Assembly: GCA_005786775.1 (NCBI GenBank)
Contig: SYDD01000227.1
Coordinates: forward strand, 1-5,941
Length of the DNA stretch: 5,941 nt
Direction: 5' to 3'
Origin: Opitutaceae bacterium
GTDB taxonomy: Bacteria > Verrucomicrobiota > Verrucomicrobiia > Opitutales > Opitutaceae
Both the position numbers and the translations under genes were made by a program. A model generated the notes under the pieces. That model was not told where the DNA came from, made no database searches, and saw only the letters and a program-made list of their open reading frames with translations. Position 1 is the first letter of the stretch; every line of letters starts with the position of its first letter. Positions 1 through 5,775 of the stretch are shown piece after piece.

Positions 1-209
1 ACGATGCGGCAGTCGTCCTCCTGGAGGAACTGGTTGAGGTTCACGCCGAAGCCGTGGGCGCCGACGCCGATGCAGCCGAGCGTGACCTTGCCGGAGGGGG
101 CCGCGGCGCCGAGGAGGCGGGCGGGCACAAAGCGGGGGGCGACGCCGGCCGCGAGTACACCGGCGAGCCCGGAACGGAGGAAGGAGCGGCGGGGGGTGGG
201 GCGGGGCAT
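1..209 (-). CDS. Tat-exported Gfo/Idh/MocA family oxidoreductase, N-terminal part (truncated by the window edge)
   Basis: The first 69 codons of a gene that continues beyond the left edge. The product starts MPRPTPRRSFLRSG, a twin-arginine signal (R7-R8, then S-F-L), followed by an Ala/Gly/Val-rich hydrophobic stretch (about residues 15-37). The mature part opens with KVTLGCIGVGAHGFG (41-55), a beta-strand followed by the GxGxxG dinucleotide-binding turn (G48, G50, G53) of a Rossmann fold. A Tat leader placed directly before KVxLGxIGVGxxG is typical of the exported Gfo/Idh/MocA proteins common in Verrucomicrobiota and Planctomycetota, NAD(P)-dependent enzymes often acting on sugars or cyclitols. 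The substrate cannot be told because the catalytic EKP region lies outside the window. The ATG lies 14 nt after the YchJ stop, so co-transcription is likely. No Shine-Dalgarno is visible; the preceding 12 nt read CCCCTTTTCCCG. The fold call is fairly firm, the enzymatic role is not. Confidence 0.8.
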   Translation of the reverse strand, partial: MPRPTPRRSFLRSGLAGVLAAGVAPRFVPARLLGAAAPSGKVTLGCIGVGAHGFGVNLNQFLQEDDCRI

Positions 210-223
210 CGGGAAAAGGGGCG

Positions 224-745
224 TCAGGCGCCGCAGCAGTGCTTGAATTTGCGTCCGCTGCCGCAGGGGCAGGGCTCGTTGCGGCCGGCGCGGGGGGCCG
301 CCGGCTTGGCCGGGGCGGGGCCGTTGCGTACCGTCCGGGTGAATAGCCAGCGTCCGTCAATCCGCGCGAAGGCAGACTTCTCGTGCATGGCTTGCTCGCC
401 CTGCTCGCTGGCGAAGTAGGCCGTGAAGTCCACGCAGGCGGTGTCTGGTGTCGGGCCGGGCTCGTGCTGGTGAATCGCCAGGCGGGTCCAGGCGATCTCG
501 GCAACGTCGGTCTCCTCCACGTACGGTTTCCGGGAGGTGGGTCGATAGGTTTCGTGGAGGTAACGCCAGTCCCGGGCGACGTGGGCGGTGAAGCGGGAGC
601 GCATCAGCTCCTCGGCGTTGCCGGCGGGGGCGGAGCCGTCCAGCCGCGGGCCGCAGCAGTGCTCGAAGGTCCGGCCGCTGCCGCAGGGGCAGGGCTGGCC
701 GGGCGAGGGCTTGGGCAGGCCGGAGGGCGCGGGAGCGGAACTCAT
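224..745 (-). CDS. ychJ: YchJ family protein (UPF0225) with N- and C-terminal SEC-C zinc motifs
   Basis: A 173-residue protein whose architecture matches Escherichia coli YchJ (about 152 residues): a SEC-C motif at each end and an NTF2-like middle. The first motif is PCPCGSGRTFEHCCG (residues 18-32; Cys19, 21, 30, 31) and the second is EPCPCGSGRKFKHCCG (157-172; Cys159, 161, 170, 171). Each supplies the CxC...CC ligands that bind zinc in the SecA C-terminal tail. The middle contains ELMRSRFTAHVARDWRYL (46-63), matching the LMRSRYCAFV block of YchJ, and ends in SAFARIDGRWLFT (104-116), like the SRFLKENGQWYY segment. It has no signal peptide and should be cytosolic. Its function is unproven; SEC-C motifs in SecA contact SecB and ribosomes, so a role near protein quality control is only a guess. 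It lies 69 nt after the DUF1501 gene and 14 nt before the oxidoreductase gene. The N-terminal extension before the first motif is slightly longer than in E. coli. Confidence 0.92.
   Translation of the reverse strand: MSSAPAPSGLPKPSPGQPCPCGSGRTFEHCCGPRLDGSAPAGNAEELMRSRFTAHVARDWRYLHETYRPTSRKPYVEETDVAEIAWTRLAIHQHEPGPTPDTACVDFTAYFASEQGEQAMHEKSAFARIDGRWLFTRTVRNGPAPAKPAAPRAGRNEPCPCGSGRKFKHCCGA
231..276. repeat. Direct repeat copy A (C-terminal SEC-C motif of YchJ)
   Basis: This 46-bp stretch matches 651-696 at 41 of 46 positions, at an offset of exactly 420 bp (140 codons). The copies differ at 244, 248, 249, 251 and 254. They encode the second and first SEC-C motifs of the same protein, so this is an internal domain duplication and not a mobile-element or attachment-site repeat. 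Confidence 0.85.
651..696. repeat. Direct repeat copy B (N-terminal SEC-C motif of YchJ)
   Basis: Partner of the repeat at 231-276, with five mismatches in 46 bp. It encodes the N-terminal CxC...CC zinc motif. The last 22 bases of the two copies, covering the PCPCGSG codons, are identical, so the same synonymous codons are used in both. Confidence 0.85.
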
Positions 746-759
746 CCGGGCAAGGAAGC

Positions 760-786
760 CCCGCCCGCCGGGGGTTGGCGAGCGGG
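760..786 (-). terminator. Strong hairpin between the DUF1501 and ychJ genes (terminator, processing signal or attenuator)
   Basis: Arms at 760-769 and 777-786 pair over 10 positions around a 7-nt loop. As minus-strand RNA there are nine Watson-Crick pairs plus one G-U pair (765 with 781); as plus-strand RNA that position is a C-A mismatch. The hairpin lies 29 nt past the DUF1501 stop and about 15 nt before the ychJ start. On the minus strand it is followed by GCTTCCTTG, a poor U-tract, so it may only reduce read-through, protect the upstream mRNA 3' end, or mask ychJ initiation. On the plus strand it is followed by TTTT, but no plus-strand gene is known to reach it. A smaller hairpin (GGGC at 748-751, GCCC at 758-761) shares two bases with it and would exclude it. 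In GC-rich DNA such stems also arise by chance. Confidence 0.35.
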
Positions 787-814
787 TTTTGGGTTGCCGG
801 TGGCGCGCCCGGGG

Positions 815-2266
815 TCAGGCGGTCATGAACCCGAGGTCGGGGCGGGCGAAGCGGCCGAGGTTCGGGAAGATCGTCGGGAGGTTGGTGGCGCTGACGCCGA
901 ACCAGCGGGCGAGGGTGGCCGCGTACTCGTCCACGCTGGTGGTCGGGATCCAGGTCCCGCGGCCGCCGCTGTCGTCCGGGCCGCCGAGCACCTGCACCGG
1001 CATCTGGCCGTACATCGCCCCGCCGCGGACCGCCCCGCCGAGGACCAGGTGGTGGCTGCCCCAGCCGTGGTCGGAGCCGTCGCCATTGGTGTTGAACGTT
1101 CGGCCGAAGTCCGAGGCGGTGAAGACCGTCACCTGGTTCTGCGCGCTGATCTGGTTCATCGCCTGGTTGAAGGCGGCGAGCGAGCGGCTGATGTCGCGGA
1201 GGATGTTGCTGTGGGCGCCGTTGGCGGTGTTGCCGAGGATGACCTGGTTATCGTGGAGGTCGAAGCCGCCAATGCGGACGAAGAAGATCTGGCGCTTGAG
1301 GTTGAGCTGGCCCTGGGCGTTGACCAGCCGGGCCACCATATGGAGCTGCTGGCCGAGGCTGGTGTTTACTCCGTTGAAGGCGGCCGCGAAGGGGCTGTTG
1401 CCGGTGATAACGGAGGAGAGCAGCGAGCTGGTGCCGAGGGCGCGGGTGGTGAGGCCGCCGAAGGCGGTCTCGAGCAGGTTCGCGTTCTGCATCGTCAGCG
1501 CGTCGTTGAGCGCGGAGGTGCGGACGCCGTTGACCGAGGTTGGGGTGCCGGCGCTGCCGGTGAGGGCGACGGAGCCGCCGGTGCCGACGGCGTACTGCTG
1601 CACCGTGCGGCCGATCTGGAACGTGTTCTGACCGTTGAGGGTCATCGACATCGAGATCCGGTTGTTGGCGTTGAAGGCGTCGACTAGGTCGGCCACGCGG
1701 CCGCCCCAGCCGGTGGCGACCTCGGAGAACGGGCGGTCGGCGATGCTCGTCTGCCATTCGACCTGCTGGTCGTTGTGGGAGAAGAGCTGGCGGGGGCGCA
1801 GGTCGGGGCGGGAATTGTAGAGCGCCTTGGTGAGGGGCTGGGAGAGGGTGCCGACGTTGGCCATCACGGCGAGGCGGCCGCCGTCGTAGAGGGCCTTCAG
1901 CTCGGTCATCGCCGGGTGCAGGGCCCAGCCGCGGCCGTCGCCGCCCGGGGTGGCGATGGGGAGAAGGGAGGACTGGGGCAGGGCGAGGGCGCCGCGGGCG
2001 GAGGCGTAGGCCGCGTAGCCGGGGTTGTCGGCCGGGACCACCAGGTTGTTCGCGTCGTTGCCGCCCGCGAAGAAGAGGCACACCAGCGCCTTGTAGTCGG
2101 GGGCGGGGGCGCCGGCGCGCGGCGGGGTGGCGGGGGCGTCGGGGCTGGCGGCGGCGCCCATCAGGCGCAGCTGGGCGAGGGACGAGAGCAGCCCGGTGGT
2201 GCCGACGGAGGCGCAGCAGGCGCCGACGAAGCGGCGGCGAGAGAGGTCGTGGGTCTTGGAGTTCAT
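815..2266 (-). CDS. DUF1501 family protein with twin-arginine signal
   Basis: A 483-residue protein of full family length. The N-terminus carries a twin-arginine motif, SRRRFVG (residues 9-15), then C17-C18 and a hydrophobic run to about residue 40, which predicts Tat export of a folded protein. DUF1501 landmarks follow in order: LVCLFFAGGNDANNLVVP (61-78), ALHPAMTELK (115-124), LFSHNDQQVEWQTS (161-174), GWGGR (186-190), GGFDLHDNQ (333-341), SDFGRT (385-390) followed by SDHGWGSHH (398-406), and a C-terminal SVDEYAATLARWFG (444-457). The GGND, FSHNDQ, GFDLH and DHGWGSHH clusters are rich in Asp and His, consistent with the metal-site layout of the alkaline phosphatase/sulfatase-like superfamily to which DUF1501 is usually assigned; no enzymatic activity is established. 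Its ATG lies 7 nt beyond the DUF1800 stop, so translational coupling is likely, and DUF1501/DUF1800 adjacency is a recurring arrangement. No Shine-Dalgarno is visible before the start. Confidence 0.92.
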   Translation of the reverse strand: MNSKTHDLSRRRFVGACCASVGTTGLLSSLAQLRLMGAAASPDAPATPPRAGAPAPDYKALVCLFFAGGNDANNLVVPADNPGYAAYASARGALALPQSSLLPIATPGGDGRGWALHPAMTELKALYDGGRLAVMANVGTLSQPLTKALYNSRPDLRPRQLFSHNDQQVEWQTSIADRPFSEVATGWGGRVADLVDAFNANNRISMSMTLNGQNTFQIGRTVQQYAVGTGGSVALTGSAGTPTSVNGVRTSALNDALTMQNANLLETAFGGLTTRALGTSSLLSSVITGNSPFAAAFNGVNTSLGQQLHMVARLVNAQGQLNLKRQIFFVRIGGFDLHDNQVILGNTANGAHSNILRDISRSLAAFNQAMNQISAQNQVTVFTASDFGRTFNTNGDGSDHGWGSHHLVLGGAVRGGAMYGQMPVQVLGGPDDSGGRGTWIPTTSVDEYAATLARWFGVSATNLPTIFPNLGRFARPDLGFMTA

Positions 2267-2273
2267 CGGGGGG

Positions 2274-5200
2274 CTATTTCTGGATGGCGCCCTGGGGGAC
2301 GGTGGAGATGAGGTAGATCGCGGATCGCACGCGCTCGAGGTCGGCGCTGCCGTAGGTGTTGCCGGTATTGGCGGGCATCGCGACGAGGGCGTCGACGAAC
2401 CGGTCCTGCAGCGCCCGGGGCACGGCGCCGCCGGCGAGAAGGAGGTTGACCCGCGCGACCAGGTCCCGCGGCGAGCGCGAGAGGGTGAGCAGCGTGGCGT
2501 CCGCGCGGATGCCGATGGTGGCCTCGGCGGGGTTAAACACCGAGGTGGTGCCCGGGATGCCCGTGCGGCCGGCGTAGATGTAGTTCCAGAGCTGGTTCGG
2601 GACGCTGATCGCCGTGGTGTCGTTGACGATCTGGTACTCGGGGGCGACGAGCCCCGCGGCCGCCAGCGGGCCGGGCTGCACGAAGTCGGGCTCGAAGAAG
2701 TTGAACACGGTCGGCGCCCGCAGGGAGGCCTGGGAGAGGGTGGCCTCGGGGTTCGGGATGAAGAAGCGGCCGTTGTTGGCCCCGCCGCCGAAGGCGCGCA
2801 GGACTCCGGTCGCCCGCAGGAGCGGCTCCTTCAGCTTGCCGAAGCTGGCCGTGGTGGCGACGGCTGCCGAGCGCGCCTCGTAGTCGAGGAGGATCGCCCG
2901 CACCACCGCGCCGAGGTCGCCGCGCACGCCCGCGCCGTTGTTGGCGAAGACCTGCGCCACCCGGTACACGTAGCCCGGGCTCGGGTTGGAGGTCACCAGC
3001 CGCTGGATCAGCTGGCGCGAGAGGAACGGCCCCGTGTTGGGATGGTTGAACAGGGTGTCGAGGGTGTCCTTCAGGTCCTGCTCCGCGCTCTGCCCGGCGG
3101 GGATGCGTCGGCCCGCGAGGATCTGCTTTTCCCCGGGCTCGTGGAAGTCCGCGTAGAACTGCATCGGCTGGAGGTAGTTCACGGGGGCGCCGCGGAAGTT
3201 CGGGACGCTCGCGTTGGTCGCGAAACCGAGGCCGGTGAAGACCTTCGCCAGCTCCGAGATCGTGCGGTTGTCGTAGGTCGGGATGGTCGCGCCGTTGATG
3301 TCCACCTTCGCGGTGCCGTCGGGCTGGAGCTCCACGAGGCCCACGCTGAACAGCTGCATCACCTCGCGCGCGTAGTTCTCGTCGGGGGCCGTGGTCTGCC
3401 GGCCGGTGGCGTCGAAGGTCGCCTTGGCGTTACGCAGGGAGCTCAGGTACACGCCCATCACCGGGCTCAGGGTTACTTGCTCCAACAACTGGCGCGCGTT
3501 GCCGAAGGCGCCGCGCACGAGCAGGTCATAGTAGTTAGCCAGCGCCCGCGGGTTGTTGAACAGGGTGCCGTTCACGTCCGAGACGACGAAGATCTGGCTC
3601 AGGGCGAACGCCACCCGCTGCCGCAGCTGGTCCGGCGCCGTCAGCGCGAGCCGCCACCAGGCCGCCTGGCGGTTCTGCTGCGAGTACTGCGGGGTCTCGC
3701 CCAGCGCCGTGTGCTCCCGGAAGTCTGCGTCCGTCGCGTCGAGGTGCAGCGACGGCGCCAAGCCCATCTGCTGCGTGATCCACGCGTCGAGGCCCGCGCG
3801 CTGCTGGCCGGACAGAGCCTGCACCTCTGCCATGGTGGGTCCGAAGGTCGACTGGATCAGGAAGCGCGCGGCGTCATTGTCCGTTAGCACGGTGTCGGCC
3901 AGCGCCGGCGGCGCCGCGGGCGCGGTGAAGACCAACCGGCTGCTCGACTGGACGAACGCGCCGCGGAGTTCTCCCCCGGGGTAGGCGCTGGAGTCGATGC
4001 TGACGAAGATGCGGCCTTCCTTCAGCGCCTGCACGAGCTGCGCCTTGGTAAAGCCCTCCGCCGCATCCACGACCCAAGTGAAGCCTGCGACTTGGCCGAG
4101 GGGGAGTTTGACGAGGTCGACGCCCACCTCGCCCGGATTGCCGAGGCGCACATAGGCAAGGGTCTGCGGCGAGCTCAGGCCGGAGAAGTTCGCGCTCACC
4201 AGCGCCACGTTCTCATCGGCGCTCAGCTGGATGCTCGCCACGCCCGAGGCGGTGGAGCCGGCCGCGGCCGCGGTCGTGCGCAGGGTCGTGCGGTACAGGG
4301 TCGGCTGGTTGAAGAACAGCGAGACGACCGCGCTGCGGTCCGCCGCCAGCTCGTAGCCGTTGCCCGCGACGAGGGTCAGCGTGAGGTCCTTGCTCACCGT
4401 GGCCCCCGCCGCCGCCGGCGCCGCCGCGATGCTCACGGTGGCGGATTCCGCCCCCGCGGGGATCGTCACGCTGGTCGGCACCGCGGTGTAGTCGGCCCCG
4501 GCCACGGCCGAGCCGCTCAGGGAGAAGTTCACCGTCACCGCCTGGCTGGTGCTGCCGGTACGGGTGATGCGGAAGGCCGCCGGGGGCGCGCCACGGTTGT
4601 CGGTGGACGCCGTCGAGGCCACCACCGAGAAGACGCCGCCCGACTCCGGGGTCAGGTCGTAAACCTCGACCAGCGCGACGCCCGAGGTGTTGGCGACGCC
4701 GCTGACCTGCACGGAGTAGCTCTTGCCCGGGGGCAGGTCGACTAGGAGGGCTGCGTCGCGCGAGCCGGCTGCGAAGGGGAAGGCGCCCGCCTCGCGGAAG
4801 GCCGCGGTTAGGGCCGCCGCATTGCCCGTGCCCCAGTCGTCGTTCGCCGCGAGTTCGCGGTTGGTGCCGGACTCGATGACGCTGATCGCCGGGTTCGCGA
4901 GGGCCCCCGCGACGCCGAGGGGCGTGAGGGCGGGGCCCGCGGCGCGGGCGAGAATCCGCCGGGCGCCTCCGCCGGGGGCGACCGCGAGGCCCGAGATGAG
5001 GACGCCGGCGCCGGTGCCGACTTGGGCTCGCGTCGAGAGGTTGGTCAGGCGAGCGCGGCCGTTCACGTCGTACACCTCCACCAGGGCGATGCCCGAGCGG
5101 TTGGCGACGTCGCGCACGATGGCCGAATAGGATCCGGGCCCGAGAGTCGCGACCATCGCCGCGTCGCGGCTGCCCGTGGTCAAGGCGAAGGCGCCGACGC

Positions 5201-5558
5201 TGGCGAAGGCGTTCGCCCCGCCTACGGTGTCGAGCGTCCAGTTGTCGTTCCGGAGCATCGGGGTGTTAGGGTTGGCCGCGGCGAAGAGCTCGATCACCGG
5301 ATCGGGGAGGGCGCCCGCCACGCCGAAGCCGGTGAGGGCCGGGCCGACGGCGCGGATGAGGACGGTCTTGGTCTGGCCGGGACCGACGGCGAAGCCGATG
5401 AAGGCCGCATTGGCGTCCGCGCCCACCTGGGTGCGGCTGGAGAAGTTGGCCATCCGCTGGTCGAACTCGGCGGCAGTCAGCGCGGGGCGGAGGACGGTCG
5501 CGGCGCCGGCGGCGAGCAGCAGGGTGGCGCGGGCGGAGGCGGGCAGGCTTCGCATCAT
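2274..5558 (-). CDS. Secreted multidomain DUF1800 protein (two N-terminal repeats, Calx-beta-like, CHRD, DUF1800)
   Basis: From the ATG-ATG start chosen here the product has 1094 residues. A Sec-type signal peptide (MMRSLPASARATLLLAAGAA, cleavage near residue 29) precedes two repeats (about 38-165 and 173-301), a Calx-beta-like domain (about 306-417, with AGADYTAVPTSVTIPAG at 353-369) and a CHRD domain (about 420-540, ending in YPGGELRGAF, 526-535). The C-terminal half is DUF1800: AARFLIQSTFGPT (563-575), DENYAREVMQLFSVGL (726-741), FHEPGEKQIL (805-814), HPNTGPFLSRQLIQRLVTSN (839-858) and SLRAPTVFNFFEPDF (945-959). DUF1800 has no established activity. CHRD and Calx-beta are extracellular beta-sandwich modules, so envelope or surface location is inferred. 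An in-frame GTG at 5651 would add 31 residues before the signal peptide and is less likely. DUF1501 follows after 7 nt. No anchor, PEP-CTERM or other sorting tail is seen. Confidence 0.92.
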   Translation of the reverse strand: MMRSLPASARATLLLAAGAATVLRPALTAAEFDQRMANFSSRTQVGADANAAFIGFAVGPGQTKTVLIRAVGPALTGFGVAGALPDPVIELFAAANPNTPMLRNDNWTLDTVGGANAFASVGAFALTTGSRDAAMVATLGPGSYSAIVRDVANRSGIALVEVYDVNGRARLTNLSTRAQVGTGAGVLISGLAVAPGGGARRILARAAGPALTPLGVAGALANPAISVIESGTNRELAANDDWGTGNAAALTAAFREAGAFPFAAGSRDAALLVDLPPGKSYSVQVSGVANTSGVALVEVYDLTPESGGVFSVVASTASTDNRGAPPAAFRITRTGSTSQAVTVNFSLSGSAVAGADYTAVPTSVTIPAGAESATVSIAAAPAAAGATVSKDLTLTLVAGNGYELAADRSAVVSLFFNQPTLYRTTLRTTAAAAGSTASGVASIQLSADENVALVSANFSGLSSPQTLAYVRLGNPGEVGVDLVKLPLGQVAGFTWVVDAAEGFTKAQLVQALKEGRIFVSIDSSAYPGGELRGAFVQSSSRLVFTAPAAPPALADTVLTDNDAARFLIQSTFGPTMAEVQALSGQQRAGLDAWITQQMGLAPSLHLDATDADFREHTALGETPQYSQQNRQAAWWRLALTAPDQLRQRVAFALSQIFVVSDVNGTLFNNPRALANYYDLLVRGAFGNARQLLEQVTLSPVMGVYLSSLRNAKATFDATGRQTTAPDENYAREVMQLFSVGLVELQPDGTAKVDINGATIPTYDNRTISELAKVFTGLGFATNASVPNFRGAPVNYLQPMQFYADFHEPGEKQILAGRRIPAGQSAEQDLKDTLDTLFNHPNTGPFLSRQLIQRLVTSNPSPGYVYRVAQVFANNGAGVRGDLGAVVRAILLDYEARSAAVATTASFGKLKEPLLRATGVLRAFGGGANNGRFFIPNPEATLSQASLRAPTVFNFFEPDFVQPGPLAAAGLVAPEYQIVNDTTAISVPNQLWNYIYAGRTGIPGTTSVFNPAEATIGIRADATLLTLSRSPRDLVARVNLLLAGGAVPRALQDRFVDALVAMPANTGNTYGSADLERVRSAIYLISTVPQGAIQK
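3853..4301 (-). other. CHRD domain and DUF1800 junction within the large secreted protein
   Basis: This part encodes the CHRD-like module, from LYRTTLRTTAAAAGSTASGV through ALVSANFSGL and GEVGVDLVKL to YPGGELRGAF, then a short Ala/Pro-rich linker (FTAPAAPPALADT) and the first residues of DUF1800 (DNDAARFLIQ). The YPGGE(L/I)RG signature is the clearest CHRD marker. CHRD was defined in animal chordin and in bacterial secreted proteins; its ligand in bacteria is unknown. Confidence 0.7.
4656..5042 (-). repeat. Second copy of the roughly 130-residue extracellular repeat
   Basis: Encodes NLSTRAQVG through GVALVEVYDL in the DUF1800 protein. It shares with the first copy (5064-5447), in the same order, the blocks (S)TRxQVG, GPALTxxGVAGALxxP, NDxW, GAFxxxxGSRDAA, a PGxSYSxxV segment and SGxALVEVYD. 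The period is about 135 residues. The copies are clearly homologous but diverged. I know of no named domain for it; similar stretches recur in secreted Opitutaceae proteins, by recollection and not by search. Confidence 0.75.
5064..5447 (-). repeat. First copy of the roughly 130-residue extracellular repeat
   Basis: Encodes NFSSRTQVG through GIALVEVYDV, directly after the signal peptide of the DUF1800 protein. Alternating short hydrophobic stretches (TKTVLIRAVG, YSAIVRDV, IALVEVYDV) suggest an all-beta fold. Compared with the second copy it has a longer insert around ANPNTPMLRNDNW. Confidence 0.75.
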
Positions 5559-5775
5559 CGGGAGAAAGCGGGGGACGGCGGAGGCATTCCGCTCCCGGGC
5601 TGAGTCGGAGGCAAACGTGAGCAGGGCGAAAGGCGAGCCTTCGTCGCGCACGGGAGCGGGTTTTCACAAAGTTTTGCCATGGGTCCCCGCCGCGCGCTCG
5701 ACAACGACCGCGGCGTCGCCTCCAGTATGGGAAGCCGCCGCCGGCACACCCCGTGCCGGGGTCGCCCCACTCCCC
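5559..5775. promoter_or_regulatory. Divergent intergenic region between the DUF1800 operon and the PQQ-like gene
   Basis: These 217 bp separate the two outward-facing starts and should contain both promoters. The only AT-rich island is 5660-5680 (ttttcacaaagttttgccat and neighbours), which stands out in otherwise GC-rich DNA. Candidate sigma-70-like elements are weak. On the minus strand TTGCCT (5614-5609) and CGGAAT (5591-5586) are 17 nt apart and would give a leader of roughly 20 nt. On the plus strand TCGACA (5698-5703) and CAGTAT (5723-5728) are 19 nt apart. Neither is convincing, so only the region as a whole is called. Confidence 0.45.
5741..5759 (+). promoter_or_regulatory. Inverted repeat upstream of the PQQ-like gene
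   Basis: CCGGCAC (5741-5747) and GTGCCGG (5753-5759) form a perfect 7-bp palindrome around ACCCC, ending 16 nt before the ATG at 5776. It could be an operator half-site pair or a leader hairpin. A competing stem, GGGG (5758-5761) with CCCC (5765-5768), overlaps its right arm and reaches to within 7 nt of the start. The function is unknown, and chance is possible at this GC content. Confidence 0.3.

Noticed and set aside
231..696. The 46-bp direct repeats as attachment sites or mobile-element ends
   Set aside because: They are in frame within one gene, 420 bp apart, and encode the two SEC-C motifs that the YchJ family normally has; there is no integrase or transposase nearby.
760..795. Intrinsic terminator for plus-strand transcription (stem followed by TTTTGGG)
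   Set aside because: No plus-strand gene ends near it, the stem has a C-A mismatch in that orientation, and the T-run is only four bases. It is kept only as a minus-strand hairpin of uncertain role.
383..1687. Open frame of 434 codons on the plus strand
   Set aside because: Antisense to ychJ and DUF1501, which both have clear family motifs. The product is Gly/Ala/Val/Glu-rich filler without recognisable features.
2127..3887. Long open frame of 586 codons on the plus strand
   Set aside because: It lies wholly antisense to the DUF1501 and DUF1800 genes. Its product is a low-complexity Arg/Gly/Val/Glu/Ala mix without domain motifs, as expected from the complement of GC-rich coding DNA, where stop codons are rare.
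5674..5706. Plus-strand -35 box TTGCCA at 5674-5679
   Set aside because: The match to TTGACA is good, but the sequence 17 nt downstream (ACAACG at about 5701) is not a credible -10 box.
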